Shown here piece after piece: positions 1 through 8,261 of a stretch of 64,000 bases of DNA (its first letter is position 1; every line of letters starts with the position of its first letter). The stretch spans positions 19,763-83,762 of the forward strand of contig DASXRU010000051.1 of assembly GCA_036506395.1 (NCBI GenBank), given 5' to 3'. The stretch comes from DASXRU01 sp036506395. Lineage in GTDB: Bacteria > Acidobacteriota > Blastocatellia > Pyrinomonadales > Pyrinomonadaceae. Both the position numbers and the translations under genes were made by a program. The notes below the pieces were generated by a model. It was given only the letters and a program-made list of their open reading frames with translations, was not told the origin of the DNA and did not search any database.

Positions 1-541
1 TGGCATCTGCAAACGTGCCGTCAGCCTTTTGGTGATAGAGCCGGTTCCAGAATTTCCCGTCCCGCTTGTCGGGCATTTCTGTTTTTGTCATTGGATCCTT
101 CAGGGCCGCCCCGTTAGTGAAGAAGAGATCCATGCGACCGTCGTTGTCATAATCGAACATGGCCACGCCGCCGCCCATCGCTTCGAGCAGATACTTCAAA
201 GAAGTGAACGATGGGGCACGTTTGAAATCTATCCCCGCCCAGCTCGTGATATCACTGAAAGTCACAGGAGATTGCGCCTGTGGCGCGGGTGGCGGCGGCT
301 TTCTTGCTGGTGGTTCGGAACTATAGGACTTTCCGGTGCGCTGCGGCGCTGGAGTCGCAGTGGGCGTTGGTTTTTGACAAAAGACTGCAAGGGGGCTAAC
401 TGCCAATAACAGGAACACCACGAGTAATCGGGAATGAAATAAATCAATTGAGGGCGCAGCTGGTTCCTTTGCCTCGAGACTGCGTTGAGGATCGCAGTCA
501 AAAAATCTACGGCGTTCTACCAAAGGACCAGGGGACATCAT
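1..541 (-). CDS. CRTAC1/ASPIC-UnbV family FG-GAP (VCBS) repeat protein, 5' part only
   Basis: The minus-strand frame is open from an ATG pair at 541/538 to the left edge, so the 3' end lies outside the window. The N-terminus has a long basic leader, then a hydrophobic stretch (VVFLLLAVSPLAVF) that looks like a signal sequence, then a Pro/Ala/Thr-rich linker. After it come SDITSWAGIDF and GGGVAMFDYDNDGRMDLFF, the calcium-binding FG-GAP/VCBS loop typical of proteins with a C-terminal ASPIC/UnbV domain (CRTAC1 family). These are secreted beta-propeller proteins, common in Acidobacteriota and Planctomycetes, without a settled role. The start is uncertain because no ribosome site is visible; a GTG closer to the signal sequence is possible. 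The family call from the visible part is firm; domain content beyond the edge is unknown. Confidence 0.72.
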   Translation of the reverse strand, partial: MMSPGPLVERRRFFDCDPQRSLEAKEPAAPSIDLFHSRLLVVFLLLAVSPLAVFCQKPTPTATPAPQRTGKSYSSEPPARKPPPPAPQAQSPVTFSDITSWAGIDFKRAPSFTSLKYLLEAMGGGVAMFDYDNDGRMDLFFTNGAALKDPMTKTEMPDKRDGKFWNRLYHQKADGTFADA

Positions 542-590
542 CCAACAACCAATAACTGGATTCAAAGAGTATTTCTTGTGACGATCCGAA

Positions 591-1109
591 CTACTTGAAT
601 GCTATTACAGCGTAGTCTTTGCCATTGTAAAGACGAATACCATTGCCCGACCTGGTCATCATCAGCGGGCGCGGCCGTTTCATCTGACTGTCCTTCGTGG
701 TTGAAACAGACAGTATTTCGTTGCCGGCCAGGTCCAGAATGTTTAGCTTGCCGTCATTACTAAACCCGAAGCCATAAGCGCCGGTGCCAAGACCGGAGCC
801 GTTAATGGTTATTGCCGAATCGGTAATCAGAAATCCTTCATACTTCGCCCGCACGTCGGCGGCATACCCCGAGGTATCGACCAGTCCCGCGATCACGTAA
901 CGGCTCGTACCGAGGCGAGCGGCTGCGGAGTTACGCATCTGGGTGGGCGCACTGAGTCCCTGAAAATAGAATCCCGGGGGTACAACTCGCGAGAGTTCGG
1001 CGCCCGCCAGTACTACCGCGCGGTCCTGGGCTTTCGCCAGCAGCGGCACTGAACCGGCAATGACTAAAACGGATACTACCGTTAACAAATATTTTCTCCA
1101 GACTTTCAT
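591..1109 (-). CDS. unknown exported protein, 172 aa
   Basis: I do not recognise a named family. The protein starts with a clean signal peptide (residues 1-27, MKVWRKYLL...LLAKAQ) and a good ribosome site (AGGAG, 7 nt before the ATG). The mature part is small and beta-rich: a segment ending GFYFQGLSAP, a middle with YEGFLITDSAITINGSGLG, and a C-terminal stretch with DLAGNEILSV and a terminal LYNGKDYAVIAFK. No catalytic motif or membrane anchor is visible beyond the signal peptide. It probably acts in the periplasm or outside the cell. It is followed on the same strand by the CRTAC1-type gene with about 50 bp between them, so they may share a transcript. That it is real and exported is well supported; its role is unknown. 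Confidence 0.7.
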   Translation of the reverse strand: MKVWRKYLLTVVSVLVIAGSVPLLAKAQDRAVVLAGAELSRVVPPGFYFQGLSAPTQMRNSAAARLGTSRYVIAGLVDTSGYAADVRAKYEGFLITDSAITINGSGLGTGAYGFGFSNDGKLNILDLAGNEILSVSTTKDSQMKRPRPLMMTRSGNGIRLYNGKDYAVIAFK

Positions 1110-1230
1110 AGGGAGTCTCCTTCTGCTCAGTTTGTCAGCAATCTTCGGAAGCGGCGATTATCTTACATCTTCCCCGGAAAAAGGAACTCAAGTATTGACT
1201 CGACGCGAGCGGCCCACGCGCCATAGGGCC

Positions 1231-1395
1231 AGAGGTCAGAAGTCAGAGGTCAGAAATCAGAGGTCGGCTGTCGGAAGGTAGGGCTCGCCAAGCCGTTGCC
1301 AAGCACTCGACCGCTGACTTCTGACCTCTGACTTCTGACTTCTGACCTCTGACCTCTAACCTCTGACCTCTGACCTCTGACCTCTGACTTCTGAC
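1231..1395. repeat. heptanucleotide repeat arrays in inverted orientation
   Basis: At 1232-1273 there are about six copies of a 7-mer of the form GARGTCA, the last two degenerate. At 1315-1395 there are eleven and a half copies of the complementary form TGACYTC, with one TAACCTC variant. The two arrays are separated by about 40 bp and face each other, so either strand could fold into a long hairpin. They sit in the gap between the unknown exported protein and the polysaccharide operon. The unit is 7 bp with no spacers, so this is not a CRISPR. Confidence 0.85.
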
Positions 1396-1469
1396 ACCTA
1401 CCGGCTACCAAGCTCATAAACTAACGTCCGCGGGTTATAGGCTTTCCAATCGAACCAATAGTCGTTAAG

Positions 1470-1528
1470 GAGTACCGACTTCAGTCGGGTTCTTCGCAGC
1501 CATAAAAGCCCTCCTGAAGTCGGTACTC
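1470..1528. repeat. 15-bp inverted repeat, REP-like element
   Basis: GAGTACCGACTTCAG at 1470-1484 is repeated perfectly in reverse complement at 1514-1528. The left arm continues into CCGACTTCAGTCGG, itself nearly palindromic. It lies 28 bp past the stop of the glycosyltransferase gene, so it could help end that transcript, but there is no T-run. The form (nested palindrome of about 60 bp between genes) resembles REP/MITE-type elements. Confidence 0.7.
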
Positions 1529-1555
1529 TGAACGCCCGCTTCCCAAATCACGACC

Positions 1556-2908
1556 CTAGCCGTGCGACGCCAACTCAAGCATGGCCGCTCCCGCCTGCGC
1601 TGTGATTGACACCGCGTCCTCATCAATGTTGGCGAAAAGCCGAAGCACTGTTGACCAGTCCGATCGCTGATAGAAACGAAGCATCTTTCCAAAGTCCAGA
1701 GCCTCGTTGTGACCGCACGCGTCGCCTTGAATTGGATAGATCAGCCCGCGCGCGACAAACTCGTGCAGGTCCGCCGGGCCGTAGTCGAGGCCGGGCACGT
1801 ACCCGCTTGGCCGCCCTGCGGCCACCGCGTCAACCAGCACGCTGGAGTTGCCGGCAAGGACAATGTCCGACTCTTCGAGGTCGCGGAAAACAGGTCCGGC
1901 TGGACTCCGATGGATCCGTGGATCGTTTCGTGACGCGATCCACGCGTCCAGTCCCAACCAGAGGTTTTTCGGATGCGGCCGCATCAGGATACGCGACACG
2001 CGCGGGTCAACGGCGAGACGATCGACCAGAGCGCGCAGCCGTTCCTCGTTCACGTCCTTACAAAGGAGTATGCCGACCGCCAGCTGCTCGGGAAGCGAAC
2101 CAGCAGGCATCGGGAAATAATTTTGCCGGCGACCATGGATCAGAACGCGATCCATCCGGCAGTCGGCCTCAAGATAAGTCTGCCGCGCGACTTCGCAATG
2201 GACCACCGCCAGATCGTAGCTGAGCTTCGCGACAGGGCGCACCGGCATGCCGTGGGTGATCAGAACGACGGGCACACCACACTTGCGCGCTGCCAGATTG
2301 AACGCGATGCCGTGCGGGTTGCTGTGGCTCGACATCACGGCGAGGCTGAAGCGTGCAAGTTGAAAGATGCGGAGATAACGCGTGTAGTAGCCAATTAGCT
2401 CAGCTACACGGAGCACCTTGAAGAATTCGTAACGCCGATGCAGCAGGCGCGCAATGCGGAGAATGGGTCGCAACCTCGGAGCACCTTTGTAAGGCCTCGC
2501 CTGTGCGCGCGTCCAACCACTCAGGTTCCGCGCCAGTGCAGAAAGAGCTGCAGCGTCAGGACGCCTGCGGAACTTCAACTCAGTCCAACTCAGTTTCGGA
2601 GCCTGCGAAGGCAGCGTCTCGATTACGGATTCAATGGCCCGACGTTCGTTCCCGAGGCGGCCAATCCAAACCGCGCCATCCCGACCGTCGCCTGCACGTA
2701 CTTCGAGAAATCTCGTCAACGCGCCGAGACAAGCAATCGCAGATGGGAGCGACGTCTTCCGCGTTCGTTCCATTAATGCCGACCCGTGCCGCAAACTGCC
2801 GTGCTGTGACATGACATAGCGCGCGATCCCATTGACTACTTCGGCCTCGTCACACCGCATGAGGCTCTTGATTCCGCGAAGGAGAAAGAAATGCGGATCA
2901 TCTTTCAT
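1556..2908 (-). CDS. capsule/CDP-glycerol-transferase-like glycosyltransferase
   Basis: A 450-residue cytoplasmic protein with a GT-B-like C-terminal half. Diagnostic pieces are VPVVLITHGMPVRP (about 215-230), ILMRPHPKN (about 310) and SDIVLAGNSSVLVDAVAAG (about 350-370), an order seen in CDP-glycerol glycerophosphotransferases, KpsC/KpsS-type Kdo transferases and other surface-polysaccharide transferases. The N-terminal half is basic and less conserved. It is the third gene of a tight minus-strand operon: the ATG at 2908 begins just after the stop of the dehydrogenase gene, whose upstream partner makes a CMP-activated acidic sugar. By inference it transfers that sugar, or a related CMP/CDP-linked group, to a surface glycan. 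The donor and acceptor cannot be read from the sequence. Confidence 0.72.
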   Translation of the reverse strand: MKDDPHFFLLRGIKSLMRCDEAEVVNGIARYVMSQHGSLRHGSALMERTRKTSLPSAIACLGALTRFLEVRAGDGRDGAVWIGRLGNERRAIESVIETLPSQAPKLSWTELKFRRRPDAAALSALARNLSGWTRAQARPYKGAPRLRPILRIARLLHRRYEFFKVLRVAELIGYYTRYLRIFQLARFSLAVMSSHSNPHGIAFNLAARKCGVPVVLITHGMPVRPVAKLSYDLAVVHCEVARQTYLEADCRMDRVLIHGRRQNYFPMPAGSLPEQLAVGILLCKDVNEERLRALVDRLAVDPRVSRILMRPHPKNLWLGLDAWIASRNDPRIHRSPAGPVFRDLEESDIVLAGNSSVLVDAVAAGRPSGYVPGLDYGPADLHEFVARGLIYPIQGDACGHNEALDFGKMLRFYQRSDWSTVLRLFANIDEDAVSITAQAGAAMLELASHG

Positions 2909-2911
2909 TCG

Positions 2912-3862
2912 TCATTTCCCACGTTGAACTTCTCGAAGCCCCTGGAGAAGGTTGGCGATCGTGGATTCGTGGACTCGCCTGCGGGCGGCGAGGTCGCTAT
3001 TCGCGTTGTGCGGCGCAAGCAGACAGTTCTCCATCGCACGTAGTGGGCTGTCGGCCGGGAGCGGCTCGACCTCAAAGACATCCAGCGCAGCACCGGCTAT
3101 CCGACGCTGGCGCAACGCGTCTATCAGTGCCAGCTCGTCAATGACGGGACCGCGGGCCGTGTTGATGAGGTGCGCGGAAGATCGCATGCGGGCCAGCTCA
3201 GCGCGCCCTATCAAGTGAAGAGTAGTCGGATTCAGATCGCAATGCAGCGAGACGAAATCACACGACTCGAGCAACGGGGGCAGCGACATCATCGTGAGTC
3301 CGGTATCGTCAATGAACGAAGCCGGTACCGGAACCGGGTCAGTGCCAAGCACCGTCATCCCGAACGCCCGCGCGCGACGTACTACGGCCTTGCCGATGTT
3401 CCCAACTCCCACCACTCCGAGAGTGCATTCGTTGAGCGAGGCGGCGTCGCGCTTGGTCCATAAGCCGCGGCGGATGTCATGGTCCATCCAGGGAAGCCGG
3501 CGCGCGAAGCAGAGCACGTACCCCAGCGCCGTGTCCGCCACCGGATTGGTGAAGGCATTTGGCGTGTTGCAAACGCGAATACCAAGTTCCGCCGCCGCAC
3601 CGGCGTCGATGGAGTCAATACCGGTGCCCCATTTTGAGATCACCTTGAGCCGGGGCGCCGCGCGGAGGACGCGCTCCGTGAATTGATCGTTGCCGCAAAC
3701 CGCGCCATCGATCGTCCCGATTAAGGGAAGCAGCTCTTCCTCGGTCAGTCGTTCGCGCACTTGCGGCCTCACGATCTCTACGCCTTCGGCTTCAAGGCGC
3801 GAACGAAACTCGTCGAGCACTGGAAGCAGGTACGGCGCCGTGATCAGAACCCGCCAGGTCAT
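2912..3862 (-). CDS. D-isomer-specific 2-hydroxyacid dehydrogenase
   Basis: A 316-residue NAD(P)-dependent oxidoreductase of the phosphoglycerate/2-hydroxyacid dehydrogenase family. The Rossmann dinucleotide loop is GVVGVGNIGKAVV in the middle of the protein. The catalytic set is complete: Arg in NTARGPVID, Glu in DVFEVEPL and His in LAPHNAN. The N-terminal substrate domain includes WGTGIDSIDAGAA, as in SerA-like enzymes, but the ACT/regulatory C-terminus of SerA is missing. Its ATG overlaps the stop of the kdsB-like gene (ATGA), with AAGGGA just upstream, so the two are translationally coupled. Context suggests a step in making an acidic surface sugar or glycerate-type decoration rather than serine synthesis. 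The substrate is not known. Confidence 0.9.
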   Translation of the reverse strand: MTWRVLITAPYLLPVLDEFRSRLEAEGVEIVRPQVRERLTEEELLPLIGTIDGAVCGNDQFTERVLRAAPRLKVISKWGTGIDSIDAGAAAELGIRVCNTPNAFTNPVADTALGYVLCFARRLPWMDHDIRRGLWTKRDAASLNECTLGVVGVGNIGKAVVRRARAFGMTVLGTDPVPVPASFIDDTGLTMMSLPPLLESCDFVSLHCDLNPTTLHLIGRAELARMRSSAHLINTARGPVIDELALIDALRQRRIAGAALDVFEVEPLPADSPLRAMENCLLAPHNANSDLAARRRVHESTIANLLQGLREVQRGK

Positions 3863-4683
3863 AAGCGTCCCTTCGCCCTACGGCCCACGGGTTTCCCGTA
3901 TTGAAGCAGCAGCGGATCGTGCTTCATCAGCGCTTCTACCAGCGCCAGGTCTTCAGCCGTGTCCACCGCATGAGTGTCTACGTCTGTCTCCACCAACCGC
4001 ACGCTGCCCCCATGCTCGATCACACGGAGCATGTCGATAGACTCTGTCCGTTCGAGTGGAGTCGGCGATTGTCGCGCAAACTCGCGAAGAAAGTTGCGGC
4101 GGAAAGGGATCACGCACACTTGCTTGAACAGCGGAGCACATCCGCTTGCCCCAACTGAGACATCATGTGCGAAGTCGATCGCGGGGATAGGAGCTCGCGA
4201 GAAATAGAGGGCCTCATCTCGGGAGTTCATCACCACTTTGATGCTGTTGGGATCGACGAACTCGTCGCGGCTGCCGATCCGGCGGACTAGATTTACACAG
4301 GAAACGGTTGGGTCAGAGAGCATAGGAGCGACCGCGGCGGCGATCATGTCTGGAGTGATCATTGGCTCGTCACCCTGGATCATCACGACGATATCGGACT
4401 GTCCGCGCTCGACGGCTTCGACTATTTCAATGGCTTCAGCTACGCGGTCGCTCGCACGTTCATGCGCAGCCGATGTCAAGAGGACCGTGCCACCGAATCC
4501 TTCGACAACTGCTCGGATCTCCTCATCGCACGTCGCAACATAGACCTCATCCAGAACGTGGCACAACACGGCGCGCCAAAAGACGTGCTCGATCATCGGG
4601 CGCCCCAGGAGCGCAGCAAGAGGCTTGCCTGGAAAACGAGACGAACCCATCCGCGCTGGGATCACTGCGACGATCCGGACCAT
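3859..4683 (-). CDS. kdsB: 3-deoxy-manno-octulosonate cytidylyltransferase-like (CMP-Kdo synthetase family)
   Basis: A 274-residue nucleotidyltransferase that would couple CTP to a 2-keto-3-deoxy sugar acid (Kdo or a relative), releasing pyrophosphate, in the cytoplasm. Visible motifs in order: IPARMGSSRFPGKPLA (CTP loop, about 8-23), HERASDRVAEA (about 75), VVMIQGDEPMI (Mg-binding Asp, about 98-108), LYFSRAPIPA (about 160), FKQVCVIPFRR (about 186) and ESIDMLRVIEHG (about 214). Classical KdsB has HxSGTDR where this has HERASDR, and the C-terminal part also differs, so this is a side branch of the family often found in surface-sugar clusters. It is the first gene of a three-gene operon with a 2-hydroxyacid dehydrogenase and a glycosyltransferase. 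The fold and reaction type are secure; Kdo as the exact sugar is not. Confidence 0.82.
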   Translation of the reverse strand: MVRIVAVIPARMGSSRFPGKPLAALLGRPMIEHVFWRAVLCHVLDEVYVATCDEEIRAVVEGFGGTVLLTSAAHERASDRVAEAIEIVEAVERGQSDIVVMIQGDEPMITPDMIAAAVAPMLSDPTVSCVNLVRRIGSRDEFVDPNSIKVVMNSRDEALYFSRAPIPAIDFAHDVSVGASGCAPLFKQVCVIPFRRNFLREFARQSPTPLERTESIDMLRVIEHGGSVRLVETDVDTHAVDTAEDLALVEALMKHDPLLLQYGKPVGRRAKGRL

Positions 4684-4971
4684 ACTCTTCTGAGCGGGTT
4701 ATTCTATTACTCTGCTTGACTGCCTCAGTTGCAGGCATCATGCTCGCCGTTACACCGTTACGAAGGTCGCTATCTTCCCCTGGTCCCCTGATTTGAAATT
4801 CATTTTAACAGATTGAATGAAACGGAATGTTGCTCGGGAGGGTGCGGCTTGAGTGTGGCCGGTAACTAAATCACTGTAGCGACACCGATAGGAGTGGCCC
4901 GCAGAGATATGTATCAAGACACTGCGGAGGTAGCTGTGATTTCCGAATTTACCTGGCAGTCTGGATAAACG

Positions 4972-5463
4972 CTAATCCAGATCGTCGATCTGGAGACCGA
5001 GCGGAGTCGCGCCGGCGCCTTTTAAACCGTCGATGACGCGCGCAACTTCACCATAACCGATCGAGCGCGGCGCCTTGATGAAAACAGTCCTCTCGATCCG
5101 CAAATCTTCAGGTAGGTCAGCACGGCTGATCATTTCCTGGCGGTAGAAATGGTTTTCCCGGCGCTGCTCAAATAGCCTCGTCAGAGTTTCGCTTAGCCTT
5201 CCGGTGTTCTCCACGGATCCCATGTCTGCCAGTCCGTTGAGCATCAGGGTGTGGTCCGGTTTGATAGTCACTACCAGCGTGCCACTCCAGGGCGGTAGCT
5301 TGATGCTTTGATCCGGTTTGGCAGGTACCTTCACCATAAACCTGGCAGGCTTCAGCGGCGTCACTACCATGAAAATGATTAAGAGGACCAGCAACACATC
5401 GATGAGAGGCGTAACGTTGATGTGGGGCTCTGAAGAATGACCCTTTGTAGAATCGGTTCCCAT
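4972..5463 (-). CDS. exbD: ExbD/TolR family proton-channel subunit
   Basis: A 163-residue inner-membrane protein with one N-terminal membrane helix and a periplasmic domain. The helix holds the family signature NVTPLIDVLLVLLIIFMV with the proton-carrying Asp at about residue 22. ExbD works with ExbB and TonB (or TolR with TolQ and TolA) to pass proton-motive force to outer-membrane receptors, which fits the four TonB-dependent receptors in the window. A good ribosome site (GGGAG, 7 nt) supports the start. No exbB or tonB lies next to it; its operon-like neighbours are a low-affinity iron permease-like gene and an MscS channel. The periplasmic part is slightly longer than in E. coli ExbD and has a charged insertion (about residues 90-115). 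ExbD versus TolR cannot be settled here. Confidence 0.88.
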   Translation of the reverse strand: MGTDSTKGHSSEPHINVTPLIDVLLVLLIIFMVVTPLKPARFMVKVPAKPDQSIKLPPWSGTLVVTIKPDHTLMLNGLADMGSVENTGRLSETLTRLFEQRRENHFYRQEMISRADLPEDLRIERTVFIKAPRSIGYGEVARVIDGLKGAGATPLGLQIDDLD

Positions 5464-5625
5464 AGTCCATCTCCCTCAGGTGATAACAATGCTTCCCACT
5501 CGCGTACGAGTAATACGCGGACATCGAGTGATTGACCTGTTAGACACCGGCGGCGATTTGGAGTTCCGGGATCCTTTGGTTATTTGTCTGAAGGGTCACT
5601 GGAGATCGGGACATTATTAGGCAAG

Positions 5626-6021
5626 TCACTTATCGCCCGACTTCTTCGTTCGGATATTCTTGTGGGTCTCAGCATCATGGATCTTCTTGAATTGCTTGTG
5701 CAATTCCTCCAGTTCATCGTCGGAGAGCTCTTCCAGATCTATCAATTCCGAGCGCGCCCCCTTCACCCCCTTGAGCAGCTCGTCCAGTTTGAGATGGAAA
5801 GCAATGGCGTCACGGTTTTGGGTATTCTGGATCAGGAAGACCATCAGGAAAGTAATGATTGTCGTTCCAGTATTAATCACCAGTTGCCACGTATCTGAAA
5901 ACTTGAACAGTGGCCCGGTGGCAGCCCATACGACGATAATCAAAACGGCGATGATGAAGGCCCAGGACGTACCCATAGCATGTGCGATCTTCTGAGCGAA
6001 CTTGCGAAACATGTCGTTCAT
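5626..6021 (-). CDS. low-affinity iron permease family membrane protein
   Basis: A 131-residue protein with two predicted membrane helices (about 17-37 and 45-66) followed by an acidic, lysine-ended soluble tail rich in Glu/Asp (residues 85-131). WAFIIAVLIIVVWAATGP and NTGTTIITFLMVFLIQNTQNRD are hallmarks of the low-affinity Fe(II) permease family, named from yeast Fet4 but consisting in bacteria of small proteins whose transport function is largely unproven. The ATG has a GGAGAG ribosome site 6 nt upstream. It lies between an MscS-type channel and exbD on the same strand with short gaps, so the three may be co-transcribed. Confidence 0.83.
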   Translation of the reverse strand: MNDMFRKFAQKIAHAMGTSWAFIIAVLIIVVWAATGPLFKFSDTWQLVINTGTTIITFLMVFLIQNTQNRDAIAFHLKLDELLKGVKGARSELIDLEELSDDELEELHKQFKKIHDAETHKNIRTKKSGDK

Positions 6022-6111
6022 TACATCTCTCCGTCAGTGATGAAGTTTAGAGTTCCTTATTCGTCTTGTGAAATTTCTGCGGATGCTTTCCAAAGCATCG
6101 TACTCTTACCC

Positions 6112-7173
6112 TCAGCGCATATTGCTCTTCGGAAAGAGAACGCGATCCGGCGCGGCGTTCAATTTTTGCAGCAGTTCCTTGATCAGTCGAGATTTGACTC
6201 TACCGGCCTGTTTCGGATGCACAACATAACGCACAATAGCATCAAGCCACGTATTCTCGCTCACGCGAAACAAAACGACGGGGCGCTCCTGGACTTGCAA
6301 CTGATCAACCGGCGTCTGCGCCAGCAGCTCGCGGAAGACTCGCACCCTCTCCATCATTGCTTCGCCGACCTCTTTCTCGGCTACTTCCTGCATCGTCTGT
6401 GAAATAAACTCCAGGTCACTTTCGTAGGCAACACTGAACTTGATTTCATTCCAAACGTAAGGAAAGAGCGGCCACGTGTAGTTGTATATTGCCGTGTTAA
6501 GAACTTTAGAGTTGGGAAACTTGATTACGCGGCCGGTGGGATGATCGGTCGACAGGTAGTCGCCGCCGAATTCCCACAAGGTAGTGTCAATGTAGCCGAC
6601 GTCGATTACGTCGCCGGTAGCCTCGCCAATCTTTATTCTGTCGCCCACACGGTATGGCGCTTTGACCAATATGTAGATCCAGCCGATGAAGCTCGTGATC
6701 GGAGTCTGCAGAGCCAAGCCCAGCGTTAACGAAATGAGGCCGATGGAAACGACAGTTGTGTACCAGGTATGAAAAAGTATCGAGATCACGATGAAGGCCA
6801 GAACCAATCCTACTGCCAGCCTTAAAATTCTTCTCAGATTGTATTTGGAGACGGCGCTGTCGATGCGGCCAATCAGATAAACGTCGACAATCTTGGCGAC
6901 GGCCAGCAGTAATACACCTGCCATCGCGCCTAGCGTCAGATTCTGCAACAGCCCGATGATTTGCGCGGCAAAAGTAAAGACTCTTAAGCCAAGCAAATAG
7001 TAGAGTCCCGCAAGGCCAAAGAGCAGCAGTAGGTGAGTGCCCAACCACAGTTTGTCTTTTGTCTCGGCAACAGGCTTGGTTTCCTCTTTCGCGACAGCCG
7101 TCTGCTTGAGTGCTTGCTTGACACCTTCCTGCTGCTTAATCTGTTCTACTTCGGTGCGCACTTCGTCCGTCAT
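6112..7173 (-). CDS. MscS-family mechanosensitive ion channel
   Basis: A 353-residue inner-membrane protein. The first 40 residues are charged and cytoplasmic. Several membrane helices follow (about 43-65, 72-97, 115-135, 140-165), then the MscS beta domain: LALQTPITSFIGWIYI is the pore-lining TM3 region and PYRVGDRIKIGEATGDVIDV is the family's most conserved block, followed by KFPNSKVLN. Such channels open when membrane tension rises and release solutes on osmotic downshock. An insertion before the FPNS motif (GGDYLSTDHPTGRV) marks a variant subgroup. GGAGGAAGAGG about 10 nt before the ATG is a strong ribosome site. It heads a possible operon with the iron permease-like gene and exbD. Confidence 0.9.
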   Translation of the reverse strand: MTDEVRTEVEQIKQQEGVKQALKQTAVAKEETKPVAETKDKLWLGTHLLLLFGLAGLYYLLGLRVFTFAAQIIGLLQNLTLGAMAGVLLLAVAKIVDVYLIGRIDSAVSKYNLRRILRLAVGLVLAFIVISILFHTWYTTVVSIGLISLTLGLALQTPITSFIGWIYILVKAPYRVGDRIKIGEATGDVIDVGYIDTTLWEFGGDYLSTDHPTGRVIKFPNSKVLNTAIYNYTWPLFPYVWNEIKFSVAYESDLEFISQTMQEVAEKEVGEAMMERVRVFRELLAQTPVDQLQVQERPVVLFRVSENTWLDAIVRYVVHPKQAGRVKSRLIKELLQKLNAAPDRVLFPKSNMR

Positions 7174-7365
7174 GCCTACAGGCCTCTTCCTCCAGATCGG
7201 TTCGTGGTAAAGCGTTACCTCGAATAACCGCCTTTGCTCCGGCGATTAACACACCTGTGAACCTACGTAAGGAAAATGAAAGGCATCCGCTATGCCGGGA
7301 CTAGGGCCATTGGGTGGAGATCGAACATTTTGTGACGAAGGCTGCGGGAGAAGCAAAGAGCGACA

Positions 7366-8238
7366 TCATTGCGGATTGAAAAGCAGTGGGAAAAACTGTC
7401 CGTCCATTTTCTCTCCTGCGGCAATCGGCGGCACGCCCTCGAGCGGCGGCTGGTCTGATGCAGAGAGAACGCCATCAGCGAAGACATTTATCACCGTTGC
7501 TCTTCGTGGACGGTCGCCGCGGTTTTCGAATGAGCCATGGACCATCAAGGGATGATGGAATGAAGCTTCACCTTTCTTTAACTCGATCGCGACGGGCTTA
7601 AACTCCGCCTTCTGTTTATCAGACAAGACAGACTGGATTGCCTCCATGTCATCCGCGAGACCGGTTACCGGCAAGAGATTCCAGCGATGACTGCCCGGCA
7701 CATAGTGGACGCAGCCGTTTTCGCGAGTGGAATCATCAAGCCCAATCCAGCAGGAGAGATGCGCCATAGGCTGGGTCCTCGTCCAGTAAGAGTAATCCTG
7801 ATGCCAGGCCACCACTCCGCCATGCTGTGCCGGTTTGTAAAAAATCTGATCATGCCAGAACCGCACCGCGCCCCTGAGCAATTGCGAGGCAGAGACCAGG
7901 AAAGCTGGATTCCACAAAAGGTCATGGAAGCCCGGCGCTACCCGCCACGCACCCAACGCATGAAAGAGAATTCTGGCGGGATCGGTTGATTCGTTCGAAT
8001 GATATTCATAGAAGAGTTGTTTGCCCGGATGTGACGGATCTACAAGTTGGGCTAACTCAGCGCGCAATACTTCGACCTGCGCGTCGTTGAGCATGGTGAC
8101 CCCGGCCAGGTAACCGTTTGACTTGTAGAACTCCAGTTGCTCATCACTCAGGCGGAAGCGACCCAATTCGTGCGCCTCGGCGGGCCAGGGGAATAGATTG
8201 CCAACGGGGCGATGATGTTTAGAGAGATCCTCGATCAT
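7366..8238 (-). CDS. phytanoyl-CoA dioxygenase (PhyH) family Fe(II)/2-oxoglutarate oxygenase
   Basis: A 290-residue cytoplasmic enzyme expected to hydroxylate a small molecule using O2, Fe(II) and 2-oxoglutarate. The metal triad is visible: His146 and Asp148 in AWHQDYSYW and His234 in HPLMVHGSFENR; Arg246 in RPRRATVINVF would bind 2-oxoglutarate. GCVHYVPGSHRW is also typical of the family. The open frame extends to 8433, but that part overlaps the upstream beta-lactamase-like gene and has no family similarity, so the ATG at 8238 is chosen. The gap to the upstream gene is about 23 bp on the same strand, suggesting one transcript. The substrate cannot be told. Confidence 0.88.
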   Translation of the reverse strand: MIEDLSKHHRPVGNLFPWPAEAHELGRFRLSDEQLEFYKSNGYLAGVTMLNDAQVEVLRAELAQLVDPSHPGKQLFYEYHSNESTDPARILFHALGAWRVAPGFHDLLWNPAFLVSASQLLRGAVRFWHDQIFYKPAQHGGVVAWHQDYSYWTRTQPMAHLSCWIGLDDSTRENGCVHYVPGSHRWNLLPVTGLADDMEAIQSVLSDKQKAEFKPVAIELKKGEASFHHPLMVHGSFENRGDRPRRATVINVFADGVLSASDQPPLEGVPPIAAGEKMDGQFFPLLFNPQ

Positions 8239-8261
8239 TAGGCCCACGGCTTTGATGGAAA

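Noticed and set aside
29..409. 126-codon plus-strand frame at the left edge
   Set aside because: The opposite strand codes a clear FG-GAP/CRTAC1 protein over the same bases; the plus-strand product is Trp/Arg-rich and resembles nothing.
1230..1395. Possible CRISPR array
   Set aside because: Unit is 7 bp, directly tandem, with no unique spacers and no cas genes nearby.
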